Notes: a model not told the origin generated them from the letters alone. Counted from the first letter of the stretch, positions 40,256 to 48,850 are shown. The stretch is 64,000 nucleotides of DNA from Aureibacter tunicatorum (GCF_036492635.1 NZ_AP025305.1:1674001-1738000); one strand, 5' to 3'. A program made the numbers and translations.

Positions 40256-40354
40256 ATTATCACGATTAGTTTTTTATGTTTTATTAAATCATCATCCTTT
40301 GTATTTCCTCATTGGAAAAGTAGAATGGGATAAAAATCAATCTTGATAATGTCT
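40256..40354. mobile_element. MITE-like inverted repeat, copy 3
   Basis: Left end ATTATCACGATTAGTTTTTT, right end AAAAATCAATCTTGATAATG, matching the copies at 6233 and 25195. Its right end overlaps the 3' end of the HAD hydrolase gene and provides its last codons and stop. Confidence 0.7.
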
Positions 40355-40957
40355 AATATACTGAAAGATCTCTTTTAGATTGTTTATTTCAAAATTTTTC
40401 AAACGATCTTTATTTCTGCAAATTCTTAATGAATTCCAACCTATCATATTTGAACCTTTGATATCAGCTTTTAGTGAATCTCCAACCATTAAGATTTCGC
40501 CTTTTTCTAATCCGCTATCCTTTTCTACTTCGAGAAAAATTTTTATCTCAGGCTTCTGATATCCAGTATCGCAGGAAAAGATTGTTTTGATGAAATACTG
40601 TTCTAGGTTTAAGTCTTTTAGTACGGCTTTGTAAGGGCTGGCAAGATTCGATATGAGATATAGATCAAATTTTTTCGATAGATTTTCGAGTACTTCCACT
40701 GTTTCTTCAAAAGCAATAATGGAGTCTATTTCTTCTTTCAACAAGTCCATTTTTTGCTCAAAAAGCACCTTGAATTTATCGCCAAGCAAGACGATAACAC
40801 GGTCGATAGGATTAGTCATGATTAGATTCAAGTATTCTGAAATACTTAATTCGAAGCCATTTTCAGAAGCTTTATAGATTTCAATAAAGAACCTGTTGTT
40901 CTTTTGTATATATACAAGTGTGTTAAACAGATCAAATACTATCGTTTTAGTTTTCAT
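40337..40957 (-). CDS. HAD-superfamily hydrolase
   Basis: 206 residues. Motif I VFDLFNTLVY (Asp nucleophile; the usual second Asp position is Asn here), motif II LYLISNLAS, motif III Lys in YQKPEIKIFLE, motif IV MVGDSLKADIKGSNMIGW. Predicted phosphatase of the YjjG or dehalogenase-like subclass. Its final residues IRHYQD and stop derive from the MITE-like element at 40256-40354, so the C-terminus has been remodelled. The gene at 40970-41392 ends 12 bp upstream. Confidence 0.85.
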   Translation of the reverse strand: MKTKTIVFDLFNTLVYIQKNNRFFIEIYKASENGFELSISEYLNLIMTNPIDRVIVLLGDKFKVLFEQKMDLLKEEIDSIIAFEETVEVLENLSKKFDLYLISNLASPYKAVLKDLNLEQYFIKTIFSCDTGYQKPEIKIFLEVEKDSGLEKGEILMVGDSLKADIKGSNMIGWNSLRICRNKDRLKNFEINNLKEIFQYIRHYQD

Positions 40958-40969
40958 TAGTACAGTACT

Positions 40970-41392
40970 TTATTCAAGTGCTTTAAAGGTAAATGCCCCT
41001 TCTAAAACATCTGTGTTCTTATCATAAATTTGCCAATCAAAAATGTCTTCTTTTAGAAATCCTATTGTAGCTCCTTTTTTGAACTGAGTGGTAAGTTCTG
41101 GTTTTGTGATGAGAACTCCTATAAAATAAGTTTCATTATATTTTTGAAAATCAGAAACCCAAAGATATTCAACGACTTCGTTTTGTACTACTTTGATGTA
41201 AGCACCATAAATTTCGTGTTCTTTTCTTTGTACTGTAGCTCTTGAGATAAACTGATCTAAAGTTTCTTTTGCTTCCAGAAAAGCTTTATCCATTTTTTCA
41301 TTTTCCTTATTGACTAAAATTAGACTTTCTTCATCTTGAGCATTCACTAATAATGAGCAAAACAATAGCAATGGAAGTAAAAGTATTTTCAT
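40970..41392 (-). CDS. Secreted DUF2314 protein
   Basis: 140 residues. Signal peptide 1-18 (LLVNAQ). The DUF2314 pattern is visible: YIKVVQNEVVEYLWVSDFQKY, TYFIGVLITKPELTTQFKKG and IFDWQIYD. Periplasmic, function unknown. Last core gene before the right-hand array and probably co-transcribed with the HAD hydrolase. Confidence 0.85.
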   Translation of the reverse strand: MKILLLPLLLFCSLLVNAQDEESLILVNKENEKMDKAFLEAKETLDQFISRATVQRKEHEIYGAYIKVVQNEVVEYLWVSDFQKYNETYFIGVLITKPELTTQFKKGATIGFLKEDIFDWQIYDKNTDVLEGAFTFKALE

Positions 41393-41473
41393 GGATTGTG
41401 TTTGTTGGTTTAATAAATGATGAATGTAGTTTAGTTTAAAACAGTCTTTATTTGGCTGTTTTTTGACCTTCAG

Positions 41474-41794
41474 CCTCTGATGCGAATCTTATCTCTGGTG
41501 CATAACTTTATAAACTTGCTTCTAAAATACCATATAAACTGTTGTTCAAAACGGAGTCATCAATCTGCTTAGGCTTCAGTTAAACTTACTGTTTGTATTA
41601 AGTTGTGATAATTAAATAACTATAGAGGTTGGAGTGCGTATTTACTCGTTTTTAAAGTAATATAGTTATGAACCCTTTATATTTTTTTGAAATATGACTT
41701 TTTGAGCTTATTTTTTAACTGAAATAAATAATTAACCTAATTAGCGGATTCCGCACTTATGTGAAATAAACGGAATTTGGTTTATTGGGATGTT
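41474..41794 (+). repeat. Spacer repeat (recombinase-tail/attI-like), first of right array
   Basis: About 320 bp. The 5' part shares TATAAACTTGC-TTCTAAAATACC and AAAACGGAGTCATCAATCTGC with the later spacers. The 3' ~150 bp is homologous to the recombinase C-terminus and tail at 411-600 (minus), ending CGGAATTTGGTTTATTGGGA then TGTTAGG. AATAAAC...GTTTATT forms a short hairpin at the end. GTT at 41792 is the inferred cassette insertion point. Confidence 0.75.
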
Positions 41795-41840
41795 AGGTGT
41801 TATTAAAAATGAGAACCCCTAAACCAGAAAATAATACTAT

Positions 41841-43274
41841 ATGAAATATCCAAGTAAGATACAGCAACAATTAGAAGATGTAAAATCAATTATATCATCT
41901 TGGTCTATAAATGTAGATTTTGAACAAGTTTTGCAATGGATAATGCAATTTGACAATCAAGACTTTGGTTTAGCAATTAGAATTTTAAAGAATCTAAATG
42001 TTATTGGGTATGATGAATTAAATGAGGGATTAGAGGTTGCCTACTCAAAACTTGAAAGAAAAGCAATTGAGGCTAAAACTAAGATATCACATAAGAATAC
42101 AATATTTGCAGGAATTGGAGAGAATGGCAAAAGTGGAAATATGATATCTTACAACTTTAGGTTGACCAATGAAATCTCAGAAGATAATTTTGTTTTGAAT
42201 GATGAAACTCTTGAATATCTAGAAGCTGGACAAATTAAAAACATAGTTTTAATCGATGATATCCTATCTACAGGAGATTCTGTATTATCTGAAGTTAAAA
42301 AGCTAACTGAAAAGACCATTCCTTTAAAGGTAGAGAACATATTTGTTTTAACGGCAGTAGGCATGTCAGAAGGAATTGAAAAGGTGAAAGAAGAAACAAA
42401 AGGAAAGGTTCATGTTTTTTCTGCTTTTGAATATGATATTAGCGATACTGTAATCTCCTTAGATTCTAAATTTTATGACGGAATACCCTATCAAGATAGA
42501 ATTAAAGTAAAAGAAAAATTGGAATACTATGGTAATTCTATTTACCAAAAAGGAAAACTTGGATATAAAGGTATAGGAGGTTTAATAGTTTTCTATTACA
42601 ATACACCAAATACAACAATCCCTTTAATTTGGGGAAGTCGAAATTCATGGATACCATTGTTTAAACGAGCAACAAAATTGACAGGAATCTCTGCTCACTA
42701 TAAAGAATTTGATAAGGCAATAGCCAAGAAAGCTAAGGCACAACAAACAACAGAAAAAAACCTTGAAGAAATCACATTTTATGTTGAAGGTAGATTTGAT
42801 GAAGAGTTCTTAGTGTCCCAATTGGACAAATTAATTAGTTTTCTTGAGTTGAAAAAGGCTAGTATTATTTCATTAGGTGGTTTTAATTCGAAGAAACTAA
42901 TTGACAACTTAAATAAACTATCAAATACAAAACTTTTATTTGTTGCAGAGGATGATACATTTGCTCCTAGTGGATATCAGAAAATAATTAAAGATAATAT
43001 TAAGAATTCTCCTCATATATTTATTCAACCTGTAATGTATTATATAAAGATTGACCAACTATATGCTGATGAAGATTACATAAGATTATTGCCAAAAGAG
43101 GAAGAGCTTGTTGATTTAAATGATGCTGAAAAGCGACGTTTAATTGAACGAAAATTTTTAAGACGGATGTCAATGATGAGAAATGAAAGGCTTAAACTCC
43201 TATTTGAAAGACATGTAGATGAAAGTAAAATTGAATTGCTTTTTAAAGAAATTAAAGACAAGCTAAAGGAATAA
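41841..43274 (+). CDS. PRTase-like / Toprim-like putative defence protein
   Basis: 477 residues. An N-terminal helical (winged-helix-like) region (1-75) is followed by a phosphoribosyltransferase-like domain with the PRPP-binding signature VLIDDILSTGDSV (residues ~136-148). The C-terminal part (~310-477) opens FYVEGRFDEEFL and has FVAEDDTFAP, reminiscent of a Toprim-like E...DxD acidic centre, then a basic helical tail (RKFLRRMSMMRNERLKLLFERH). PRTase-like domains of this kind are found in predicted prokaryotic conflict systems, so an antiphage or nucleotide-sensing role is plausible but unproven. It is the first cassette of the right array, with boundaries GTTAGGTGTT (41792) and AACACCTAAC (43276). 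Confidence 0.6.
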   Translation: MKYPSKIQQQLEDVKSIISSWSINVDFEQVLQWIMQFDNQDFGLAIRILKNLNVIGYDELNEGLEVAYSKLERKAIEAKTKISHKNTIFAGIGENGKSGNMISYNFRLTNEISEDNFVLNDETLEYLEAGQIKNIVLIDDILSTGDSVLSEVKKLTEKTIPLKVENIFVLTAVGMSEGIEKVKEETKGKVHVFSAFEYDISDTVISLDSKFYDGIPYQDRIKVKEKLEYYGNSIYQKGKLGYKGIGGLIVFYYNTPNTTIPLIWGSRNSWIPLFKRATKLTGISAHYKEFDKAIAKKAKAQQTTEKNLEEITFYVEGRFDEEFLVSQLDKLISFLELKKASIISLGGFNSKKLIDNLNKLSNTKLLFVAEDDTFAPSGYQKIIKDNIKNSPHIFIQPVMYYIKIDQLYADEDYIRLLPKEEELVDLNDAEKRRLIERKFLRRMSMMRNERLKLLFERHVDESKIELLFKEIKDKLKE

Positions 43275-43275
43275 C

Positions 43276-43410
43276 AACACCTAACAATAAATATACGTAA
43301 TGCGGGGAAAGTGCTAAATATTAACAATATAGAAATTAATAAACGGCAGTGTAATTTGATAAGTTGGAGCTTTGAAATCCCGCACTACGCATATTCGAGC
43401 CGTTACCACA
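43276..43410 (+). repeat. attC-like site, family C (long loop)
   Basis: Begins AACACCTAAC, the exact reverse complement (10/10) of the cassette start GTTAGGTGTT at 41792. Left arm ATATACGTAATGCGGG and right arm CCCGCACTACGCATAT pair imperfectly around a ~70-bp variable loop, ending GCCGTTACCAC. Same family as 51333-51480. Confidence 0.88.
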
Positions 43411-43420
43411 CATTTAAGAA

Positions 43421-44017
43421 ATGATAGTAGTACTAATATTCTTACTGATACTAATTGGATTTAATTGCATTCCGTTGTTGATTAAACAATATAATGAGAG
43501 GCTTGAAACTGTAATAAACCAAGTTTTAATAATCACCTCTATAATTTTTGTAATACTGGCAATACTATTATTTTTCGACTACAGAATAAAAGGGATTTAT
43601 ACGAATTCAATAATTATATCGATTTTTATTAGCTCTTGTTTGTTATATTTCATCTTGATAAGAATCACATGGAAAAAAATAATAAAATCTTTTGTGTTAA
43701 TTCCAATGATTTTATTGAGCTTATATTCTTTATTGTTTGGCCAAACAATTTATGAGAATAAGATAAATGACACATATCAAATAAAAACTTTTGTCAGTGG
43801 ATTTTTAGCTTGTGGAGAAAGTATTCGGATTACAAAATCGGCATTCTTGATTTTTGATAAAATTATCTATCAAAATAATCATTGTATCAAAGGAATTAGC
43901 AAAATTGAGACTAAAGAATTTAATGACAAAGGTGCTGAATTTCTGATTTTTCATGATATGGAATTTGACTCTGAAAATCCGTATAAATTTCAAATTGAAA
44001 ATGAGAGTTTATGGTAA
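43421..44017 (+). CDS. Membrane protein with extracytoplasmic domain (cassette gene)
   Basis: 198 residues. Four hydrophobic segments in the first ~115 residues (IVVLIFLLILIGF, VLIITSIIFVILAILLFF, SIIISIFISSCLLYFILI, SFVLIPMILLSLYSLLF), then a ~80-residue soluble domain (YQIKTFVSGFLACGESIRIT...). Family unknown. Overlaps the next gene by 7 bp, so the two are translationally coupled and travel as one cassette starting GTTACCACACATT at 43402. Confidence 0.65.
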   Translation: MIVVLIFLLILIGFNCIPLLIKQYNERLETVINQVLIITSIIFVILAILLFFDYRIKGIYTNSIIISIFISSCLLYFILIRITWKKIIKSFVLIPMILLSLYSLLFGQTIYENKINDTYQIKTFVSGFLACGESIRITKSAFLIFDKIIYQNNHCIKGISKIETKEFNDKGAEFLIFHDMEFDSENPYKFQIENESLW

Positions 44018-44628
44018 ACTGGAATACAAAATTTAAATCATTAAGGACATTTATTATTGTTATTTGTGTTATTGTTTTTTCTGGTTCAAAGCTTTACTCA
44101 CAGGAGTATCCCTTTGTACAAAATGATTTTAAATCCGAAATAAGTGATTTTATCCTTTCTCATAAGGACTTTAATCATTATGACTTCATTATTTTAAAAT
44201 ATGCAGAGTGTTATTGGTTTGACAGAACAGAGTATAGATTGATCTGCTTTTCTGAAAATAACGCAGATTTGATTACAATTACGAGAAAGAAGAAAAATAA
44301 CAAAATAAAAATAGGTCGTAAACGTAAAGGGGATTTTGAGCAAGTGAATTATTTGGTTGATTCTCTACGTCAAATTGGACTGTTTACATTAACAGTCTTG
44401 GATTTGGAAACGAAATTGATTAATCAGGAAAATGGCAGAATAACAACTCATTCTATATCAGATGGAATACTTGAAACTTTTGAGATTTATCAAAACGACA
44501 AGACATGGGGATTAAGTGTTTATGAAGCTGTTAGATATTACGATTTCTGTGGGAATGAAAATTTATTGAAATTTAATAATGCGTGTAGATTGTTAGATAA
44601 AACATGGAGCTATAAAAATGTGTGGTAA
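44011..44628 (+). CDS. Secreted hypothetical protein (cassette gene)
   Basis: 205 residues, with a signal-peptide-like segment at ~10-30 (TFIIVICVIVFSGSKLYSQ). The mature part has a basic patch (RKKKNNKIKIGRKRKGDF) and a C-terminal YDFCGNENLLKFNNACRLL. No family recognised. Its stop lies within the R''-like box AATGTGTGGTAAC that pairs 13/13 with the cassette start at 43402. Confidence 0.65.
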   Translation: MVNWNTKFKSLRTFIIVICVIVFSGSKLYSQEYPFVQNDFKSEISDFILSHKDFNHYDFIILKYAECYWFDRTEYRLICFSENNADLITITRKKKNNKIKIGRKRKGDFEQVNYLVDSLRQIGLFTLTVLDLETKLINQENGRITTHSISDGILETFEIYQNDKTWGLSVYEAVRYYDFCGNENLLKFNNACRLLDKTWSYKNVW

Positions 44629-44653
44629 CAAATTATAAACGGAATTTGGTTTA
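44617..44653 (+). repeat. Hybrid attC/attI-like junction
   Basis: AATGTGTGGTAAC (44617-44629) is the exact reverse complement of GTTACCACACATT at 43402. The sequence continues AACAAATTATAAACG as in family C hairpins (compare 51341) but then switches at ATAAACG into GGAATTTGGTTTATTGGGAT then GTTG, the conserved end of the spacer repeat. The hairpin body and ~300 bp of spacer are missing. It looks like a recombination product between the two element types. Confidence 0.8.
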
Positions 44654-44793
44654 TTGGGATGTTGTGTTTAATGTAATGAGAGGTATCTGCAAATAATGGA
44701 AGACGAAGATTTAAAAGACTTAACCGTAAACAAAGGGTTTGATAAATTAAAGCGGTTGAAAGCTTAATTTTTCAACAATTAAGACAATGGATA

Positions 44794-45390
44794 ATGACCA
44801 AGGATAACCTACATATTGATTTTACAGTATATTCACCTAGATTTCAGGAATGGACAGGAACGGATTGGATTTTAGAAAAATTTAAAGACAAAATTTATAA
44901 GACGGATGAATATAATCATGAGTTATCAATTAAAGACTTCGACGATAATTTAATTTCAATAATAGTTGATGATTACATTGTTGAACTTGATAAATCTGAC
45001 AATGAAAATGAACGCATTTCATTTGATGGTGGATTTCAATTGACTCTAGGGAAAATCAGAATTGATTACAACTGTTGTGGGGAATTCTACAATTATAAAA
45101 ACTGGATAAAAATATTAACCGAAAGGAAATCATCATGGGCAGAAATATGGATTGGACATCCATGGATTTATTACAAGATTGAAGGTGGTTATATTGTCTT
45201 GTCAAACTACACAGAGGATTTAAATAAGGTTGAGGAATTGGTTAGATTTGATTTTAAGCAATTTGAGATTTTACTCAAGGAATGGTTAAATGAGATAGCC
45301 ATATTTAAAGGTAAGATAAAGGAATACATTGTTCGAAAATATCATGATAAAGCTGATTATTATTATGGTCAGATGATTGATGGAGAATAA
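44794..45390 (+). CDS. Hypothetical 198-aa cassette protein
   Basis: Soluble, acidic and rich in aromatic residues (DFTVYSPRFQEWTGTDWILEKF; WAEIWIGHPWIYYKIEGGY). No signal peptide. Family not recognised; the style resembles toxin-immunity proteins but I see no decisive motif. The cassette starts GTTGTGTTTAATGT (44651) and ends ACACTAAACACAAC (45391), complementary over 13/14 bases. A 23-codon frame at 44696 (MEDEDLKDL...) precedes it and is probably not a gene. Confidence 0.65.
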   Translation: MTKDNLHIDFTVYSPRFQEWTGTDWILEKFKDKIYKTDEYNHELSIKDFDDNLISIIVDDYIVELDKSDNENERISFDGGFQLTLGKIRIDYNCCGEFYNYKNWIKILTERKSSWAEIWIGHPWIYYKIEGGYIVLSNYTEDLNKVEELVRFDFKQFEILLKEWLNEIAIFKGKIKEYIVRKYHDKADYYYGQMIDGE

Positions 45391-45455
45391 ACACTAAACA
45401 CAACAACTAAGTCTTCGTATGGCTCGAAGAGCCCAATATGAAGACCGTTTTGGCT
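45391..45455 (+). repeat. attC-like hairpin, family B
   Basis: ACACTAAACACAAC, then AACTAAGTCTTCGTATGGCTC-GAA-GAGCCCAATATGAAGAC and CGTTTTGGC. Imperfect stem of ~15 bp with a 3-nt loop. The first 14 bases match the reverse complement of the cassette start at 44651 in 13 positions. Confidence 0.85.
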
Positions 45456-45754
45456 AAACTCAGCTCTAGCATAATTTTATAAACTTGCGCCTAAAATACC
45501 GTTTAAACTGTGGTTCATAGCGGAGTAATGAACCTGCTTAGGCTTCAGCTAAACTTAGTATTTGTATTAAGGCATTGTAATAGAAAAGCAATCGAAGTTA
45601 ACATGTCTATTATTGATTTTGGATTTTGCATAGTTGAAAATTCCATGCAGCTATTTGAAATGTTATTTTTTAGACTTAATTTTTCACTGAAATCAATTTT
45701 TATCCTGACATATGGCTTCTGCATATAGTGAGAATATACGGAATTCCTGCTGTT
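45456..45754 (+). repeat. Spacer repeat (recombinase-tail/attI-like)
   Basis: About 300 bp homologous to the spacer at 41474 (TAAACTTGCGCCTAAAATACCGTTTAAAC-like 5' part; TTTGAAATGTTATTTTTTAG recombinase-derived 3' part). The end is degenerate (GGAATTCCTGCTGTTGGC). Frames of 70-80 codons inside it are not genes. Confidence 0.7.
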
Positions 45755-45766
45755 GGCAATTAAGAA

Positions 45767-46879
45767 ATGAAATATATGTATAAGCATTTTTGGGCTTTAT
45801 TAGCCATTTTAGTTGTGTCATCCGTATCAATAGCTCAAGAAAAAAAAGAAAAATTCTTAAATGAATTAAAACAAGAAATTCAAATTGAAAAAATCCCGGG
45901 ATGCGGAGTAGTAGTCATCAAAAATGGACAAACTGTACTTTCGGAATATATTGGGCTTGCTGATTATGCCTTTTCAGTTCCTGTTGATAGTAACACGATT
46001 TTTTCAATCAATTCACTTTCAAAAATATTTGCTGGCACCGCAATAATGCAATTGGTGGAAGATGGTGAAGTAAAGCTATCAAGCCCAATTTCAGATTATT
46101 TGGATGATTTGCCGAATGAGTGGAATGGAATTACAATTCGCCAACTTTTAAGTCATACTTCCGGTTTGCCTGATATTGAAGACACTGAAAATGATGGACT
46201 GATTGGGGGCAAAGGCGAAAAATTTGCTTGGGAAAAAGTTAAAAATGAGAGTGTTCGATTTAAAGCAGGAGAAAGCTTTGACTATATCCAGACAAATTAT
46301 GTTTTGATTTTAAAACTGATTGAAAAGGTGAGTGGCATGGCTTACTTGGAGTTCCTGAAAACAAATCAATTTGATAAAATTGGTATTGACGAAGAAATCG
46401 TTTTTGGAAGTTCTTTTGACAGTGTTCCCAACAAAAGCTCGACATACTGCTATTATGTGAAGAATAAACAAACAGGCGAGTACGAAAAAGGAGAAAAGCC
46501 ATGGGAAGTTTCAGAAGAATTTCTCCCGCTTGTATGGGCGGATGCAGGTGCATTTGCAACTACAGATGCATTGGCTAAATGGATTAAAGCTTTGGAAAAC
46601 GACGAATTCATAAGTTCAAAAAGCAGGGAGGAAATGTGGACTGCCGTACCGTTAAATGACGGCCAGTATGGAGGCTTTGGTGGAGCTTTTAATGGATATG
46701 GATATGGATGGCCTGTTGTTATGCGAGAAAATCACCCCGCTGTATCGCCTATTGGAGGTGGAAGAGCAGCTTTAATTATTTATCCTGATGATAATTTGAC
46801 AATTATTCTTTTGACAAATTTGACAGGCAGTTCACCACAGGATATAATTGAAAAAGTAGCTCACCACTATTGGGAATAG
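45767..46879 (+). CDS. Class C beta-lactamase-like serine hydrolase (cassette gene)
   Basis: 370 residues. Signal peptide 1-24 (SIAQ). SxxK nucleophile motif S83-L-S-K86 (FSINSLSKIF), a QTNY motif in place of the usual YxN (FDYIQTNYVL) and a late glycine-rich SPIGGGRAALIIYPD replacing HxG. Periplasmic esterase/peptidase-like. Unlike the other hydrolases in this window it has no TPR tail. The 5' cassette boundary is GTTGGC at 45752. Confidence 0.85.
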   Translation: MKYMYKHFWALLAILVVSSVSIAQEKKEKFLNELKQEIQIEKIPGCGVVVIKNGQTVLSEYIGLADYAFSVPVDSNTIFSINSLSKIFAGTAIMQLVEDGEVKLSSPISDYLDDLPNEWNGITIRQLLSHTSGLPDIEDTENDGLIGGKGEKFAWEKVKNESVRFKAGESFDYIQTNYVLILKLIEKVSGMAYLEFLKTNQFDKIGIDEEIVFGSSFDSVPNKSSTYCYYVKNKQTGEYEKGEKPWEVSEEFLPLVWADAGAFATTDALAKWIKALENDEFISSKSREEMWTAVPLNDGQYGGFGGAFNGYGYGWPVVMRENHPAVSPIGGGRAALIIYPDDNLTIILLTNLTGSSPQDIIEKVAHHYWE

Positions 46880-47093
46880 AAAAATGATCTTGAATATTGT
46901 GTATGAGTAAACGCTGGTTGAGGTGATCAAGTAGAAGTGAAATTGAAAAACTAAGCTCTAAGTTTCATTGAAAGTTCGTGGGTAAAGATCTATTGCTGCT
47001 CATATTCGAAACCGTTGCTTGCTAGTAAAGAGGATGAAATAATAATTACTAGATATGCCTTAAATGATATAGGAATAAGTTAATTGAAAAACC
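46880..47093 (+). repeat. Degenerate attC-like region
   Basis: Contains CATATTCGAAACCGTTGCTT (46991-47020), resembling the right arm and GTT end of family C sites (CATATTCGAGCCGTTACCAC at 43391). The left arm is not recognisable and the R''-like AAC is missing, so it is probably an inactive remnant. Confidence 0.45.
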
Positions 47094-47336
47094 ATGGATA
47101 AAATATTTGAATATTATTTAATTGACTGGATTGGAATATCACTTGCCTTGCTGGCAGTATATCTGTTGGGAAATAAAAAGAAGTTAGGTTTTATAGTTTT
47201 TGCTATTTCGAATATAGTTTGGATGTATCTTGGGTTTGTCATGATGAACAGTATAGGAACAGCAGTAGGTAATAGTATTTTTTTAATTATCAATATACGC
47301 GGATACATTAATTGGCAAAATGAAACGACTAATTGA
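47094..47336 (+). CDS. Small PnuC-like membrane protein (cassette gene)
   Basis: 80 residues with three hydrophobic segments. LIDWIGISLALLAVYLLGNKK, NIVWMYLGFVMM and GNSIFLIINIRGYINW resemble a half-size nicotinamide-riboside transporter (PnuC) domain; stand-alone proteins of this size occur in Bacteroidota. Transport would need oligomerisation. Substrate unproven. Confidence 0.6.
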   Translation: MDKIFEYYLIDWIGISLALLAVYLLGNKKKLGFIVFAISNIVWMYLGFVMMNSIGTAVGNSIFLIINIRGYINWQNETTN

Positions 47337-47340
47337 ATTG

Positions 47341-47583
47341 TTATTCAAAATGGAGTAATGAACCTGCTTTGGCTTCTGTATTTGTATAAAGTCACGATAA
47401 TTCAAAAATCACTGAGATGATACGCATATTGTTAATTTAGAATTTAGCATAGTTTGAAATTTTATAAAACTGTTTGAAATGTTATTTTTTAAATTTAATT
47501 TTTTATTGAAATAAATTTTTAGCCTAATAAACAGCATCCGTATACATTGGTGAAATAAACGGAATTTGGTTTATTGGGGTGTT
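47341..47583 (+). repeat. Spacer repeat (recombinase-tail/attI-like)
   Basis: Begins abruptly with TTATTCAAAATGGAGTAATG just after the previous stop, so the preceding hairpin is lost. The 3' part has TTTGAAATGTTATTTTTTAA, TTGAAATAAATTTTTAGCC and ends AAACGGAATTTGGTTTATTG then GGGTGTTAGCCAC. Confidence 0.75.
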
Positions 47584-47595
47584 AGCCACAATTAG

Positions 47596-48171
47596 ATGAA
47601 AAATATTCTCATAACATATTTGACCTTGATTTTGTCCTTTTCCTATTCTTATTCACAGGACAAATGGGAAGTAGAAATAAAAGATTCAACAGCATATGAT
47701 ATTGGATTCATTAATTATTGGAGGCATGTTAAACCTTACTCATTGAAAATCACGAATGATTCTATAGTTGTCAATAAGGAATATCATGATCCAATTCTGA
47801 TTCCAACAGATTTGCGATTGAATCAGGAAAGTTATTATGAACTCAAATCGAACGACACTCTTTATCAGTTAACTGTAAAAAGGGTTAATTACACAAATAT
47901 TGAATACTTAATTAAAGGAAAGACGAAAAATGAGGTTTTCTTTTCCAGAGAAGGAATGGCAATCTTAGAATCGTCATTCTATTTAGGCTCAGAAGGAGTA
48001 TATGAAAAGAACGAAGGTGAAATATATGGTATGAGTGATTACAATATTGAACTCAATGGGTTAGGAGAGATTAAACTTTTAATTCCTGTGGGAACAGACG
48101 AAATCATCGATTATATTGAACGACAAGGTGAAAACAAGTTGTACTTGTCATTCAACAAAATTGAAAAATAA
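47596..48171 (+). CDS. Secreted hypothetical protein (cassette gene)
   Basis: 191 residues. Signal peptide 1-20 (SYSQ). Mature protein is beta-rich, with LKITNDSIVVNKEYHDPILIP and a C-terminal IPVGTDEIIDYIERQ. Family unknown. The cassette begins GTTAGCCAC (47581) and ends GTGACTAAC (48175), complementary in 8 of 9 bases. It is followed by a family A hairpin. Confidence 0.65.
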   Translation: MKNILITYLTLILSFSYSYSQDKWEVEIKDSTAYDIGFINYWRHVKPYSLKITNDSIVVNKEYHDPILIPTDLRLNQESYYELKSNDTLYQLTVKRVNYTNIEYLIKGKTKNEVFFSREGMAILESSFYLGSEGVYEKNEGEIYGMSDYNIELNGLGEIKLLIPVGTDEIIDYIERQGENKLYLSFNKIEK

Positions 48172-48174
48172 AAA

Positions 48175-48236
48175 GTGACTAACAAAAGCTATAATGCATA
48201 CCCTTTGGGATACGCACCATAGCCAAATGTTACTTG
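48175..48236 (+). repeat. attC-like hairpin, family A
   Basis: GTGACTAAC, then AAAAGCTATAATGCATACCC-TTT-GGGATACGCACCATAGC, then CAAATGTTACTTG. The ~16-bp imperfect stem has AAC and GTT at its outer ends. Closely related to the left-array site 2073-2137, linking the two arrays. Confidence 0.85.
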
Positions 48237-48252
48237 TAAGTTGAAAAAAAAT

Positions 48253-48576
48253 ATGAATACAAAAGAATTTGTAAAAGCATTTTATAACGAGAAACAAAAG
48301 TTTCTAGCTGAATACCTGTCTAAAAATTCAGAAACAGAAGTTGGCCAACTTGTCAGTTCATTAAATCTGACTAATGATCAAACTGAAATAATGAAAAAAT
48401 TAATGGACGGTGCATTAACCGACGTTTTTTATACTATTCTATTAGGTTTAGATGGTAGTGCCTCAATAGGCGGAGAGCAAGAAATGTATGACTTAAAAGA
48501 TGAAAATGGAAATCAATTAAGTGGGGATGGTGAAATAGAAGCTTATGCGTATGAATATTTTCAAGAAGCGGAATAA
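48253..48576 (+). CDS. Hypothetical 107-aa protein (cassette gene)
   Basis: Start taken at ATG 48253 (MNTKEFVKAF); a TTG at 48241 would add four residues from the hairpin flank. Helical N-terminal half, then GLDGSASIGGEQEMYDLKDENGNQLS and an acidic C-terminus. Possibly an immunity-type protein, but no family is recognised. Overlaps the next gene by ~30 bp, so the two are coupled. Confidence 0.6.
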   Translation: MNTKEFVKAFYNEKQKFLAEYLSKNSETEVGQLVSSLNLTNDQTEIMKKLMDGALTDVFYTILLGLDGSASIGGEQEMYDLKDENGNQLSGDGEIEAYAYEYFQEAE

Positions 48577-48850
48577 TGCAGATTCTTTATTAAGTGATCT
48601 AAAAAAAGCTGAAAAAATATTGTCTGAATATACTGGAGGCTACTCGGGAGAGCATTTGTCTGCGGAGGAATTCCATACTCACCTTGTAGACCGAATCAAG
48701 AAATTAGAAAATGGAGATGAAAACATAATTGAGGATTTGTGGATTTGGTTTGCACCTACTTGCCAATGGGACGACTTTGTTGGTGATATAGATATAGGAG
48801 AAAGAATATTTCAACAACTTGATAAAATAAAAAATAAAGCCAGCAGATAA
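48545..48850 (+). CDS. Hypothetical 101-aa protein (cassette gene)
   Basis: Starts inside the previous gene (ATG 48545 or 48551). Helical, with a conserved-looking motif EDLWIWFAPTCQWDDFVGDIDIG. No membrane segment. Function unknown; the overlapping pair behaves as a two-gene cassette starting at GTTACTTG (48229). Confidence 0.6.
   Translation: MRMNIFKKRNNADSLLSDLKKAEKILSEYTGGYSGEHLSAEEFHTHLVDRIKKLENGDENIIEDLWIWFAPTCQWDDFVGDIDIGERIFQQLDKIKNKASR

Noticed and set aside
41810-41844. An 11-codon ORF (MRTPKPENNTI) overlapping the start of the PRTase-like gene
   Set aside because: Possible leader peptide by position (ATGA overlap), but nothing else supports translation.
44696-44767. A 23-codon ORF (MEDEDLKDL...) before the gene at 44794
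   Set aside because: Too short, no supporting family; could be a remnant but cannot be supported as a gene.
45510-45787. 70-80 codon ORFs on both strands inside the spacer repeat
   Set aside because: They coincide with the recombinase-derived repeat and are not conserved in the other spacer copies.
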